This document shows, piece after piece, positions 1 through 9,294 of a stretch of 37,751 bases of DNA. Made by a program: the position numbers and the translations under genes. The DNA is from Chara braunii (Eukaryota; Streptophyta; Charophyceae; Charales; Characeae). Location of the stretch: positions 221,344 through 259,094 of the forward strand of contig BFEA01000186.1 in NCBI GenBank assembly GCA_003427395.1, read 5' to 3'. Numbering within the stretch: the first letter of the stretch is position 1; every line of letters starts with the position of its first letter. The notes under the pieces are model-generated. The model searched no databases. It saw only the letters and a program-made list of their open reading frames with translations, and was not told the origin of the DNA.

Positions 1-108
1 GTGCCTGAGTTTCAGGGCAGGTCGAACTGATGAGGGCCTGAAAATGGCCCTCAGATTCAGGCTGAAAATACTCAGGGCCGGAAAGGCCCTGATTTTGCCT
101 GAAACGAC

Positions 109-378
109 ACAGGGCCTGTAGGCCCTCGTTTTAAGGCTTTCAGGCTTTCAGGCTTTCAGGCTGAAACGACACGGGGCCTGTAGGCCCTTGTTTTCAGGCT
201 TTTGGCCTGAAAACAACACGGGGTCTGTAGGCCCTCGTTTTCAGGCTTTCAGGCTGAAAATGACACGGGGCCTGTAGGCCCTTGTTTTCAGGCTTTTGGC
301 CTGAAAACAACACGGGGTCTGTAGGCCCTCGTTTTCAGGCTTTCAGGCTGAAAACGACACGGGCCTGAAAATGGCCTG
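109..378. repeat. 47-bp tandem array with 94-bp dimer order
   Basis: The block ACGGGG(C/T)CTGTAGGCCC recurs at 171, 218, 265, 312 and 359 (the last truncated), exactly 47 bp apart. A longer degenerate unit starts at 109. Alternate monomers differ (TTTTCAGGCTTTTGGCCTGAAAA versus TTTTCAGGCTTTCAGGCTGAAAA type), giving a 94-bp dimer. Each monomer holds two small inverted repeats, GCCTGTAGGC and a CAGGC/GCCTG hairpin. No coding role is visible. The array fades into related CAGGC-rich sequence back to base 1. Confidence 0.9.
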
Positions 379-410
379 TGCAGCCTGTTGCAGGCGCAGC
401 ATGTAACACC

Positions 411-660
411 AGGGCTCCAACGAACACAAAACTTGCCGTTTGAAAAAGGGTTTTCAACTGTTCATGCGGAATTTGCCCCCATTATTCTCAAGGGAATCCA
501 GGATTTCCTGGGCTTGCAAAAACAGCTGTCTCCAGGGCTCCAACAAACACAAAACTTGCACTTGAAAAAGGGTTTTCAAGCGAAATTTGCCCCCATTATT
601 CTCAAGGGATTCCAGGATTTCCAGGGCTTGCCAAAACCGCTGTCTCCAGGGCGAAAGAAG
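411..660. repeat. Two-copy ~120-bp tandem duplication
   Basis: The segment starting AGGGCTCCAAC at 411 is repeated at 534. The copies are 123 bp apart at their left ends and 114 bp apart after a 9-bp deletion in the second copy. A third partial copy (CTGTCTCCAGGGC) starts near 641. The duplication is open in one plus-strand frame (388-723) and would encode an internally repeated 111-residue peptide. I see no family resemblance and consider the frame incidental. Confidence 0.8.
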
Positions 661-840
661 GAAGCTGAAAAACTGGGGTGGGAAGAAGGTATAGACTACT
701 TGATGCGGGACAGGGGGGGTTGATGTTCAATTCCTCCAGGAAGCGAATATCAGTGATGTCGCCCGGAGTGGGAGGGTAATATGGTGGAATTGATGGCAGG
801 TGTGGGCACCACCGGACGGTACAAAAGGGGGGGTGGCCAT

Positions 841-960
841 TTTCTTCGGGCCAAAATTGGGAGCTGAGCCAGCGGATCGGTCCTTAGATACCTCGGCCAT
901 TGTCTTTAGGCCAAAGTTGGGAGCTGAGCCGGTGGATCAGTTCTTCGATACCTGGGGCTG
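841..960. repeat. 60-bp tandem duplication
   Basis: Two adjacent 60-bp units (841-900 and 901-960) share blocks such as CCAAA(A/G)TTGGGAGCTGAGCC and C(C/T)TAGATACCT/TTCGATACCT. They end directly before the LINE endonuclease fragment, so they may derive from that element's coding or upstream sequence. That origin is inference. Confidence 0.85.
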
Positions 961-961
961 A

Positions 962-1300
962 TGGGCGTGGGTGGTGGTGGATTATTGTGGCCAGCGGTGG
1001 GAGCTGGTCAATCTTTACGCGCCAATAAACAGAACCGAGAAGAAGTGGTTCTGGCGCTCATTGCCGTCCTCCTCAGAGGCCACCAGGATGATCGTGGCCA
1101 GGGACTCATTACGATACTTACCTCAGGCATGGATTCCGTATCGACGGGGGCTCAGTAGGCAGACACCCGTGCACTCACCTTAGTGATGAATCTGGTGATG
1201 GATCTGGGGTTAGAAGACGTGCGATCAGACTCGCTTGCACTTCCACTTCACATACATGCAAACAGATGGAGACTCACACTGGCGCAGGGCGCCCACTCAA
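962..1300 (+). pseudogene. LINE apurinic endonuclease fragment, degraded
   Basis: One frame from about 965 reads VVDYCGQRWELVNLYAPINR followed by RTEKKWFW. This matches the 'vvNvYAP...r..Fw' strand of LINE-type AP endonucleases (exo-endo-phosphatase fold). About 30 residues on comes MIVARDS, where the family has a GDFN-like motif, so the catalytic motif is lost. A second frame near 1183 reads NLVMDLGLEDV, like the family's 'l..gL.Dv'. A third near 1253 reads FTYMQTDG, like its 'yT...' motif. The domain is therefore split by at least two frameshifts. No RT follows, so this is an isolated plus-strand fragment. The LINEs further right are on the minus strand, and no sequence overlap lets me link it to them. 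Confidence 0.5.
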
Positions 1301-2165
1301 AGCTTAGAGATATGGAAATCAAGAACACAGTTCAGATGCAAGTTCTCTTCAGCAGGCTATGGCGCATCGGTGCCTGAACATCCCAACCTTCATCAGTGTG
1401 TCCAACCCCACTGTTCACACACGCTCACTCTGGATCACCCTGAATACCACCACACACACACACTTAATCTCACTTCCTCCTACAGCAGCTATGGCCGCAC
1501 TACCACTACTGACTATGGCTACGGTCTCCCTTCAGCCCACTTCGTCTTCGGGCAACCTGCAGACCACCTTCGCACAAGACGCTGTAGCAGCGCTTCCGCA
1601 TGGCTTACGCAGCAAATGAATGAATGGCTGGGCGCTGCCTCTTGATTTATACTTCTGTAAATCGTTGGTCTGCCCCTTTCCCAGGCCCTTGGTGTACACA
1701 GTCCCACACGGTAGTTGCTTGACTGGACTCTGACTGACTGGGACTGGTACCGCTGTTGGTGCGAATACCCTTACAAGGGTATCTGCCCTGTTTTTTTGCA
1801 AACGACAGGAAATAAGTTTGGTTTAAAGTTTTAGGTATACCGCGCGAGGCGCGCATGTGTCTGTGTGTTGCGTTGACTGGTTGGTTGACTAGAGCAGAGA
1901 GTGTGTGGGCGCGCAAGTTTGAGGCGCGCGTGATCTTGTAATTGTTGATGGTTGAAGAGTCGGCGTGATCGCTGACCGGATTTTGCTTATTTTTTTGATT
2001 AAACTAGGAGTGAAAAGATTATGTATCTGGATTGGCGGGCTTGCTTGTGACTTGTGCGTACATGCGGAGGACGGCATCGACGACAATGTGATCTTGGAAA
2101 CATTTCAGTAGGCCTGCTCGTCGTGCAGTATTAGTTTATTCAGGTGTCCGTCAGAGTTAGACCAA
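1301..2165. other. No recognisable feature
   Basis: There is a short CA run at 1452-1464 and GC-rich stretches with many short frames on both strands. None of those frames shows a domain. I see no gene here. Confidence 0.5.
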
Positions 2166-2168
2166 GAA

Positions 2169-2240
2169 TTGGACCTAGCGTTATTGGTTACAGTGTTGGA
2201 CTTTCAATCGAACAGATTTAGGGATCGAGGTTATGCGGCG
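2169..2240 (+). ncRNA. tRNA-like sequence, possible SINE head
   Basis: TAGCGTTATTGG at 2176-2187 fits the pol III A box (TRGYNNARNNGG) with one mismatch. GGGATCGAGGT at 2221-2231 resembles the B box (GGTTCGANTCC) with mismatches. They lie 45 bp apart, in the tRNA range. TTGGACTTTCAATCGAA between them (2195-2211) resembles an anticodon arm. The acceptor arms do not pair convincingly, so a functional tRNA is unlikely. A tRNA-derived SINE head or decayed tRNA fits better. No poly(A) tail or target duplication was found. Confidence 0.35.
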
Positions 2241-3400
2241 ACAACGCAGGGATATCAGAGTAGCACGATGTGACCAAGGGGTCGAGGGCCCGGCGGGCTA
2301 TCCCCCTTGGTTTTGTCGTCGGCAGTGTCGAGACGGTACCAGCGATTCCGGTTTGGCTACTAAATAATTTCTTAGGAGTTTTATTATTTTTATCACCACT
2401 ATTCCTAAATTTTTTGTTTTGACTTATTCTGTCAGGCGCGACGCTGACCGTGGGTGGCCATCGAGGCGGCCAAGGACCTCGAGCACACGCCCCTTGTGGC
2501 GAACCTGTGGGCAATCTGCCCACAAAGTGGAGGAAAGTTTGAGTGGCGGAATGCCTTTTTCGAATGTCATGCCCACCTGCCGCGATCTATTGTGAGAGGT
2601 TTGGGTGTGGGCATGTCCGATGTGATCGGGAAGTTGCCGCATTGCGCCTGGACAGGATAGCCCAGAGCACAGTGGCGGAAGTCGCGGGCACACAGGGAAC
2701 CCCGTGGCAGCCACATCCGTGCTTGAGCCCCCACGGGGGGGGCATGCGGGAGCCGCACCCATCAGCAGGTGTGGTGCTTGCTGTAGTAGGTGGGTAATAC
2801 TGGTCAGGGGTCAGCCGACAATATCAAGACGAGCTTCTTCGATGGACCAGCGACTGTTTCCCGTCGGAGTGCCCGAGAGAGGACCGTCGGACCACGGGTA
2901 CAGGGGCGGAAGACTAATCGAGCCGCCTCGTAGCTGGCTCCTCAAAAGCTCCCAGCGGGTGTTGACGCCGTCGGGTGGGCCACACCGTCGGGTCGAAGGG
3001 AAGAAAGGCGAGAGAACAGGCCAACCAGGGTGCAAATGCAGCAAGGAAAATTAATGAACCGGGACTGAGATCGAGCCGGGTACCTTCAGAGGTGAAGGAG
3101 AGGGGCGACGGGTGTTAAGGCAGGAGAGTTGCTACATGACTGTCGGCTTGCTGCTTGCTTCTTTCAGCCAGTACGTTCTGCAGTGTCGGGGTAAGCGCGC
3201 AGTTCAGCGGGGAGGCGGAGTAAAGGTAGAAAAGAGGTAAGCGAACCGAGACAAGAAGTTGCTCTGGGTACATGCAGAGAAGCGACGAGTGGTTGCGGAG
3301 GCAAGGCGAGGTAGCGAATGAACTAGACCCGGGATCGCGCCAGATACATTAGGAAATTGAAAACGAAAAAAGCGGGCTGGCGGGCGGAGGGCAGGGCGCA
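2241..3400. other. No recognisable feature
   Basis: The region is GC-rich with several open frames. One at 2445-2657 (+) gives a plausible-looking 70-residue peptide, but it has no ATG, no family resemblance and no supporting splice context. Nothing here can be assigned. Confidence 0.5.
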
Positions 3401-3414
3401 ACTGTACATGTAAA

Positions 3415-4035
3415 ACTTGCTCGATTCTTAGCAGAATCGGGCGAGTAGAAGGATGGTTCTGAGCTTTTAAGCCCAGGCGAATCCGAGTCTGAGCTCGGTT
3501 TTAGAGGTAGGTTAGTGATTTTGAAGGTTAGTAGAAAAGTTACTGCGCTGAAGTGAAGCGATGGCGGAGGAAAGGAGGAGATGCGGAGTGGATAGCGGAT
3601 CTCGCCCGTTTCTGAATGAAAACGGGCGAGCGAAGAATAGATTCGGGGGTTTTGAAGGTTGGCGACCCCGAATCTGAACTCAAAACTAGCAATAGGTTAG
3701 AGTAGGAAGAGGTTAGTAAAGAAAAGGGAGCGCGGGTATGGCGAAGTGAAGGAAGAAGAAGCGAAGATGAACGTGCTTTGCTCGTTCCTGCGCGGATTTG
3801 GATGAGGAAAGGTGGAAGATAGGGGTTTTAGGCCGGGGAGAAACCATTAGTAAGGTTAGTTTTGCCGATAAATTAGTAGAAAGACAGTTAGTAGAGAAAA
3901 GTTATGCGCGGAGGTTGTCGGAGGTAGTTATGGAAGGGGCAGATGAGCACGAAAGTTAGCCGATTCTCCATGAAATCGGTCGGGGGAGGAGTCATTTCGA
4001 GGGTTTTGGAGGGTCTTGCGAGCATGATAGCGAAG
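3415..4035. repeat. Degenerate ~180-bp tandem repeats with hairpins
   Basis: Blocks resembling GTTAGTAGAAAAG followed by a GCG-rich GAAG tract recur at about 3527, 3711 and 3887, 176-184 bp apart. Where the alignment is clear, the unit also carries an inverted repeat followed by a GGTTTTGAAGG-like tract. Examples are CTCGCCCGTTT/AAACGGGCGAG at 3601-3630 (11 bp perfect, 8-nt loop), GATTCT/AGAATC near 3424, and CCGATT/AATCGG near 3960. Divergence between units is high. The stem arms differ between units while pairing is kept. Confidence 0.6.
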
Positions 4036-4203
4036 TTAATTTTGTCTATGGGTTGGTGGTTTGCCCACGGTCGGTGCTAAGGGTCGCGCCTAGGGGGAGT
4101 GCTCGGAAGCGATGATGTATCTTTCCGCGTTATAGCGGAAGATTCATTCTCAGTTTTTGGTGCATGTTCATGAGAGACACGGCCTTCTGCAGTAAGCGCG
4201 CGC

Positions 4204-4207
<4 letters not shown>

Positions 4208-4294
<87 letters not shown>

Positions 4295-4295
4295 N

Positions 4296-4383
<88 letters not shown>
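4208..4383. repeat. (GA)n microsatellite, ~176 bp
   Basis: This is an uninterrupted GA dinucleotide tract apart from a single unresolved base at 4294. Its true length may be wrong in the assembly. Apparent RERE/SLSL reading frames across it are artefacts. Confidence 0.98.
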
Positions 4384-4386
<3 letters not shown>

Positions 4387-5700
4387 ACCCGCACATGAAA
4401 GCCAGGAGCACGGTGACCTCGCTATCTTGCAGCGAGGAGCTAGCGGGGCCGTTCGCAGCAGAATCGAGTGAGCAAGTGCGTGCGACGGGGGAAATGGCAG
4501 GTGACGGACTCGGCGCAGGGGAAGGAGCATGAAGCCAGAGCGCAGGGTGAGGGGCTTGTTGACCAGGCCACGTCTGCCAACCGCTGAAGGCTGCATAAGC
4601 CAGTTCCACTGAGATGGCAGTCTGACGCCTGTGCCATCTCGGTTCGGCAGGATGCCAGAAAAAGGAGGAAAAAGTACGTACCTGGTCCAGCGGTAATCCG
4701 CGAAGTCGACATCGTCAGGCACCGCGGTGGTTGCTACGGATGTCAATCGGGGGTATTGCCCGCATACAGACTGCTACAGGCTGCATAGTGGTAGTCTGAG
4801 TGCCAGGAGCCGAGCAGGAGAAAGAGCTTGGGAACGTATGTTGGTGGTGGTGAGGTCAATCAGGTTGAGGTTGGTGTAGGGGAGGTTGCGGCTGGGTAGG
4901 TTGTTGCTGCTTCAATCCGCGAGTCTGGCACTTCGGCCTATGTAAGAGGTGTTGCGGCTGGTATGATTGGTATTACTAGCAGGAAGGATTGCAGTGATCA
5001 CTGTGCATTGCTGCTACGAACGTGTTTACTACCCGCGGTCGCTATGCTTTCTACTGATTCTATAGAGTTTGTCTGCAATTGTTAGTGCTGTGTTTTGCGG
5101 TGTGCATTGCGATCATTGAGTTCCTTACTACGATTTGGGGAATCGTTAGGAGGGGCTGTTTCAGCGGTTTGACTTCAGTTTGACTTGCGGCTGCAATTTT
5201 TGGCCATCATTGCGGGACCCTTAGGCAAGTTAAGATTTCAAGGCCCTCTCCCGCGAGTCTGAGTGCACCTCTCTTGTATCTGAGAGACTCAACCTACCTC
5301 TTTTTGCCCTTCTTACTCTGAGTCTAATCCTGGTTACGAGAGGAAGGCGGCAGGTAGGATTGCAACACATAGGACCACAGCAAGACTCTGTGGGGAGTCC
5401 ACCCACCGATTGCGGGAGCTCTGCCGGAACCTAGGCGAGGTTCTTGAGGCAGGGAACTATCAGGTATACATTCCTTTGTCTGTATAACCCACTACACCCT
5501 TGTTTTGACTCTCCCTTTAGTTTGACTGAATGTATGCATGCGTTTCCCCTACAATTCTTGCTTTCTGTTCAGGATTAATCAGATTGAATGGAAAGAGTGT
5601 ATGTGTGAAGTTTAAGTTTTCCTTTATTTTTGACTAAAAGCAGACGAAGGGGTGAAATTGGGGGTAGGTGGGAGGAAGGCAGACTACATGTGTTTGACCG
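4384..5700. other. No recognisable feature
   Basis: This is mixed-composition sequence with short frames on both strands, none with a domain. No repeat array, RNA gene or transposon end was found. Confidence 0.5.
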
Positions 5701-5713
5701 GGTCAACCAAGGA

Positions 5714-6328
5714 CTGGGCATTGTTTCTAAGCTGAAGGGCCCAGGGTTGTGTGTTTATTTGGCTATTTTCTGAAGGGCCAGTCATTGTTTCTAAGCTGAA
5801 TGGCCTGGTTGCTACGTTTATTTCTGAGGTTTTGCCTGATATGAAGGGTTTTCTTATTTTGTTCTGAGGGAGGATTTTGGTCTAATGCTGAGCATTGTTT
5901 CTAAGCTGAATGGTTTAGCCTGAAAACCACGCACATAAGTATAAACTGAGTATAAAAGAAAATAATTTACTTATATTTGCATATGAACTGGCAGTTGGGC
6001 ATTGTTTTCAAGCCGAATGGTCCAGCGCTAAGCAATATCACTAAGAAGAGAAGGGAAATTACAGAGTATAATTGGAAATAGTCTGGGCAAGTTGAACATT
6101 GTTTCCAAGCCGAATGGTTCAGTCCTCTGCCCATATTTGCATGTTCTTTTGAGAACAAAGTCAACAAGTTGTTAAATTTTGGATATTAAACAGTTCAGGC
6201 GACTAGGCATTGTTTCCAAGCCGAATGGTCTAGTCATATGCCCAAAGAAGAGAAAAGTAGTTGTGCAACCTGTTCGTGTATATCCTGAAGGCATGCTAGA
6301 CATTGTTTCTAAGTTGAATGGTCTAGCA
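5714..6328. repeat. Seven-copy hairpin array with conserved loop
   Basis: Seven copies of the loop ATTGTTTCYAAGCYGAATG (small variations) are each bracketed by 6-8-bp inverted arms. The hairpins lie at 5714-5744, 5778-5808, 5887-5919, 5995-6025, 6092-6122, 6201-6235 and 6294-6328. Starts are about 95-109 bp apart except the first gap of 64. The arms change between copies but keep pairing: CTGGGC/GCCCAG in copy 1, TTGAAC/GTTCAG in copy 5, GACTAGGC/GTCTAGTC in copy 6, TGCTAGAC/GTCTAGCA in copy 7. Copy 2 has one mismatch. Spacers are mostly unrelated, though those after copies 4 and 6 share AAGAAGAGAA. The array may be an old tandem repeat whose hairpin is conserved or homogenised. Confidence 0.85.
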
Positions 6329-6479
6329 CTACGCCATATGTAAGTTGGGTACAAGGGTTAAATCATCTGAAAGGTTCATGAACTATCTATGAGGATTTTG
6401 ACTTGGGGATGGTGAAAGTACTTACTCCTTGTGGTTTGGCCTGCATGTGACTGAGTGCGACTACTACTTAGTCTGAGTT

Positions 6480-7000
6480 TCAGTTTGACAGGTAGTTGCT
6501 TTAGAGGCTTGCCACGTGCTAGAGCGATAGAAGTTAGTTCAATTTTTGCATTTTCTGAGCTTAATTTTATTTTACTTAGGTCAATTTTCGCATTTTCTGG
6601 GACCATTTGTTATACTTGGATTTGTATAAATTTTGGTAAGCTACTCTCTTTACGGGAAGCACTACCGAAATTTTTGCAAATCCAAGGAGTTAGTCAAATT
6701 TTGGCTTTTCAAAGTTCAACTTGTCTAAATTCTATACATGACTTAGTAAAAATCTGGAAAGTCTCCTCTACTAAAGGGAGTGCTGTCCAAATTTTTGCTA
6801 ATTCAGGGAGTTGAACAAAATTTGACTTTGAAAAGTCAAAGACTATTTTTGTTTTCATATTCGGGCTGATATAAATTTTGAAAAGACACTTTTCCTACGG
6901 GAAGCGCTATCGAAATTTCCTTAGTTTAAAGGAGTTAGATTATATTTTGACAGATGGCAATTCTGACAATCCACTCTGTATAGAGGATATTCTGCCAAAA
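6480..7000. repeat. Degenerate ~121-124-bp tandem repeats
   Basis: A unit with a block like GGGAAGC(A/G)CTA(C/T)CGAAATTT, then GGAGTTAG and an A/T-rich TTTTGAC-like tract, recurs with the AAATTT anchor at 6668, 6789 and 6913. A more diverged unit lies upstream near 6532 and a partial one near 6983. A perfect 9-bp stem, TTTGACTTT/AAAGTCAAA, lies at 6821-6840. The array starts about 150 bp after the hairpin array and may belong to the same element. Confidence 0.65.
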
Positions 7001-9150
7001 GTCTACTTTTTCATTAAGACACTGACTTAAGGGTAGACTCAGGATTAGTTAAGTAGAATGACTCTTGGTGGAATTGAGATATAGAGATTACTCTCGATTT
7101 GGACTCATAGATTTAGCCTGGGATTGGCCTGTCGTGTGTTACAGGTCCTTTTGGCCGTTTGATTTGAGATCAGGGCTAGATTCAGCTTGATCCTACAAGG
7201 ATCATCTTCTGTTATCACTGATAACAGATCGGTTGCCGATTCGTCGGTTTACGATTCAACTCCAACCCACTCTTGTCACTTAACCTAAAGGCTTTAGACC
7301 TGTGGTTTGAAATGTTTCATTATGTTTTTACCCGGACTTTATTGAATGGCCATTTAACGAAGGTACTGAGTATTTTATTGCTGGAAGGGTGCACTAAGGT
7401 TGAGGTTTGTGTGGCTAAAGAAAGGGGTGTGAGCGCAGAGGATGGTTGAAGTTGACCTCGTGTAGTGCATGGACTTTTGGGTTGAATCTTTGATATGATT
7501 GCAGGTATGTTTGGTGATTTGGACTTTGGATTTGGCTGTCTGGGCTCATATACTTATATATGGCTGAGAGGAGTCTCACTGTGATTGTGAGAAGTGATTG
7601 TCACATATTTATAACCCTCTATATATATGTAAATACATATGCCTTGAGTGTTTCGGGTGGCCTATTGTGACCGCGTGTAAAGGTTAAATGGATTATGTTT
7701 TTGAGAGAAAAAGGGACTTCCCGTTTTTAGCCTTTACTTTTTAAAATTTCTATGGTTGGACGTTGTAGTCTGTGGCAGTCGTCAAAGTCAAACCCCTTGA
7801 CTTCTCCCCAGGCACTAGATGATGGAGCTGGTCTCCAGGGCAATAAGAGACGATTGCCACCACAGGTATGAACCTGTGTACCACCCACTGTTCGCAGGGT
7901 GCAGAAAAGGGTGTGGTTCTCAACTGCACTTGGCGGTTGTCCAACGTGGAGAGATCAGTCCCTCAAGGCGCGTGTCAGTCGACACTTTAGTGTCGAACAC
8001 GACCTTCGAGATTAACGAGGATCGCGTGAGTATGGGTACTACATAGTATGCCATCATTACGATCGCTTGCCTACTCTTGCATTGCGAATCGATATGAGTT
8101 AGCCCTGCGTCCGCGCGGTTTTATACTAAGTCGTGCGCGCGACGCCTATCCGATTTCCGCATAGGAAAGGTATGGGATGACTACTAAGGGACTAGGAGTG
8201 TTGTCGCGTTGTTTGTCCTCTGTCGTTTTGTATATATTTTTATGTTTTTTTTATTTTTATGTTCTTTATAGTGGTGTGCGCATGGCGTGTGGGATACGTC
8301 CTAGTTGATCGGCGACGAGTCGCGCTTGGGACCTCCACCCCCCAAGATGCAGATTCCCGTGCGGGTTCGATAGAGGCGTAATACCGCGCGTACCCCCTAT
8401 GCTACAGCGAACGAGAAACGCCCTCGGCTGGCCCACCTTTGCCATTGCACCTGATTCACTTTCGTATTGTGGACTGGTAGCTCGACGGGTATACGCCCAC
8501 CGAAGGGAGGTGACAACTCCCGTAAGGTGGAGGTAAGTCATGCCTCACGTAGGCCCTATCATGTCGTAGGGGCTCACGAGAGGTATGGCTGGCGACGTCG
8601 GTCAGAGCGGCTTGCGGAAGCTCCATGTATATTCGCGACGAGGATTTAGACCAACTCCTGTGTGATGCAGCCGGGAGGGTCCCGCACTGCCTTGTGTGGT
8701 GCCGGACCGATGCGCTCGACACCGCTGACTGAATGGTTTTGCACTGCCAACTCGATGCAGTCGCACTGCCGACGTAATGCAGTTGGGCTCACCACTTGCC
8801 CACTTGCCTCTGACTAAACGCGAGACACTTCGAAAGGCCACTTTCGGACCTTCGGGAAGTCTGTGGACTTGGCCTTTCGGGTACTGTAGCAGCTACGACC
8901 TTGACCTTTCTCATTCTCTTTTGTCTTATTCTCCCTCCTTTTTCTCCCCTTTTTCTTTTATTTATTTTTTCTTTTTTTGACATGCCAAGTGTGAACTAGT
9001 TGTTGAGGTTTTTTCTAGGCCCTACATCTTAATTCAGCCACGACCTCTACAGAGCTGTGACTCCTGATCGACAGACCTACAGATCAATCCCCTACCACTA
9101 CACAGACCTACGACAGGCGACAAACAACTACCAAAACACAGATCACGGGT
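7001..9150. other. No assigned gene; short palindrome at 7979-7996
   Basis: TCGACACTTTAGTGTCGA (7979-7996) is an 8-bp-arm palindrome. The word GCACTGCC recurs three times at 8677-8780. Short open frames at 7819-8046 (+) and elsewhere have no recognisable domain. This stretch may include the 3' LTR of the gypsy copy ending near 9295, but no second LTR is available for comparison. Confidence 0.5.
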
Positions 9151-9200
9151 TCAAACACTCGGGGGTCGACTCAATACTGTACATGGGTAAAGTGAGGTCT

Positions 9201-9290
9201 GGGGATCGAACTTTAGGACCCGCATCTGTGACTGCAGAAAGGTGAAAACCGTTTCACTCCCGCCGACCTAAATTCGAGGTCCTCCGAGAA
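9201..9290 (-). repeat. Post-pol block shared by gypsy copies A and C
   Basis: This 90-bp segment just beyond the pol stop of copy A aligns with 17169-17244 just beyond the pol end of copy C. Shared words include GAGGTCCTCC, a TTTCACTC(C/T)C(G/A)CCG stretch and an internal GTGAAAA. Its position suggests the 3' untranslated/polypurine region or LTR start of one gypsy family. The exact LTR boundary cannot be set from this window. Confidence 0.6.
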
Positions 9291-9294
9291 TATT

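Noticed and set aside
2445-2657. 70-residue plus-strand open frame with protein-like composition
   Set aside because: No ATG, no recognisable family, and no paired splice sites that keep the frame open.
4164-4746. Long open frames with RERERE or SLSLSL repeats on both strands, also at 30744-31302 and 32639-33267
   Set aside because: They are translations of GA/CT/CA/GT microsatellites, open in several frames by composition alone.
5714-6328. CRISPR-like reading of the hairpin array (repeats with different spacers)
   Set aside because: The window is eukaryotic, the repeats vary in their stems, spacer lengths differ widely, and no cas genes exist. Spacers also show residual similarity to each other.
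7812-8025. Possible exon between CCCCAG and GTGAGT
   Set aside because: The longest frame has a stop right after the acceptor and no family resemblance. The chance of such a pair in 2 kb is high.
8341-8365. GTGCGGGTTCGATAGAGG resembling a B box of a tRNA
   Set aside because: No A box or pairing arms at the right distance.
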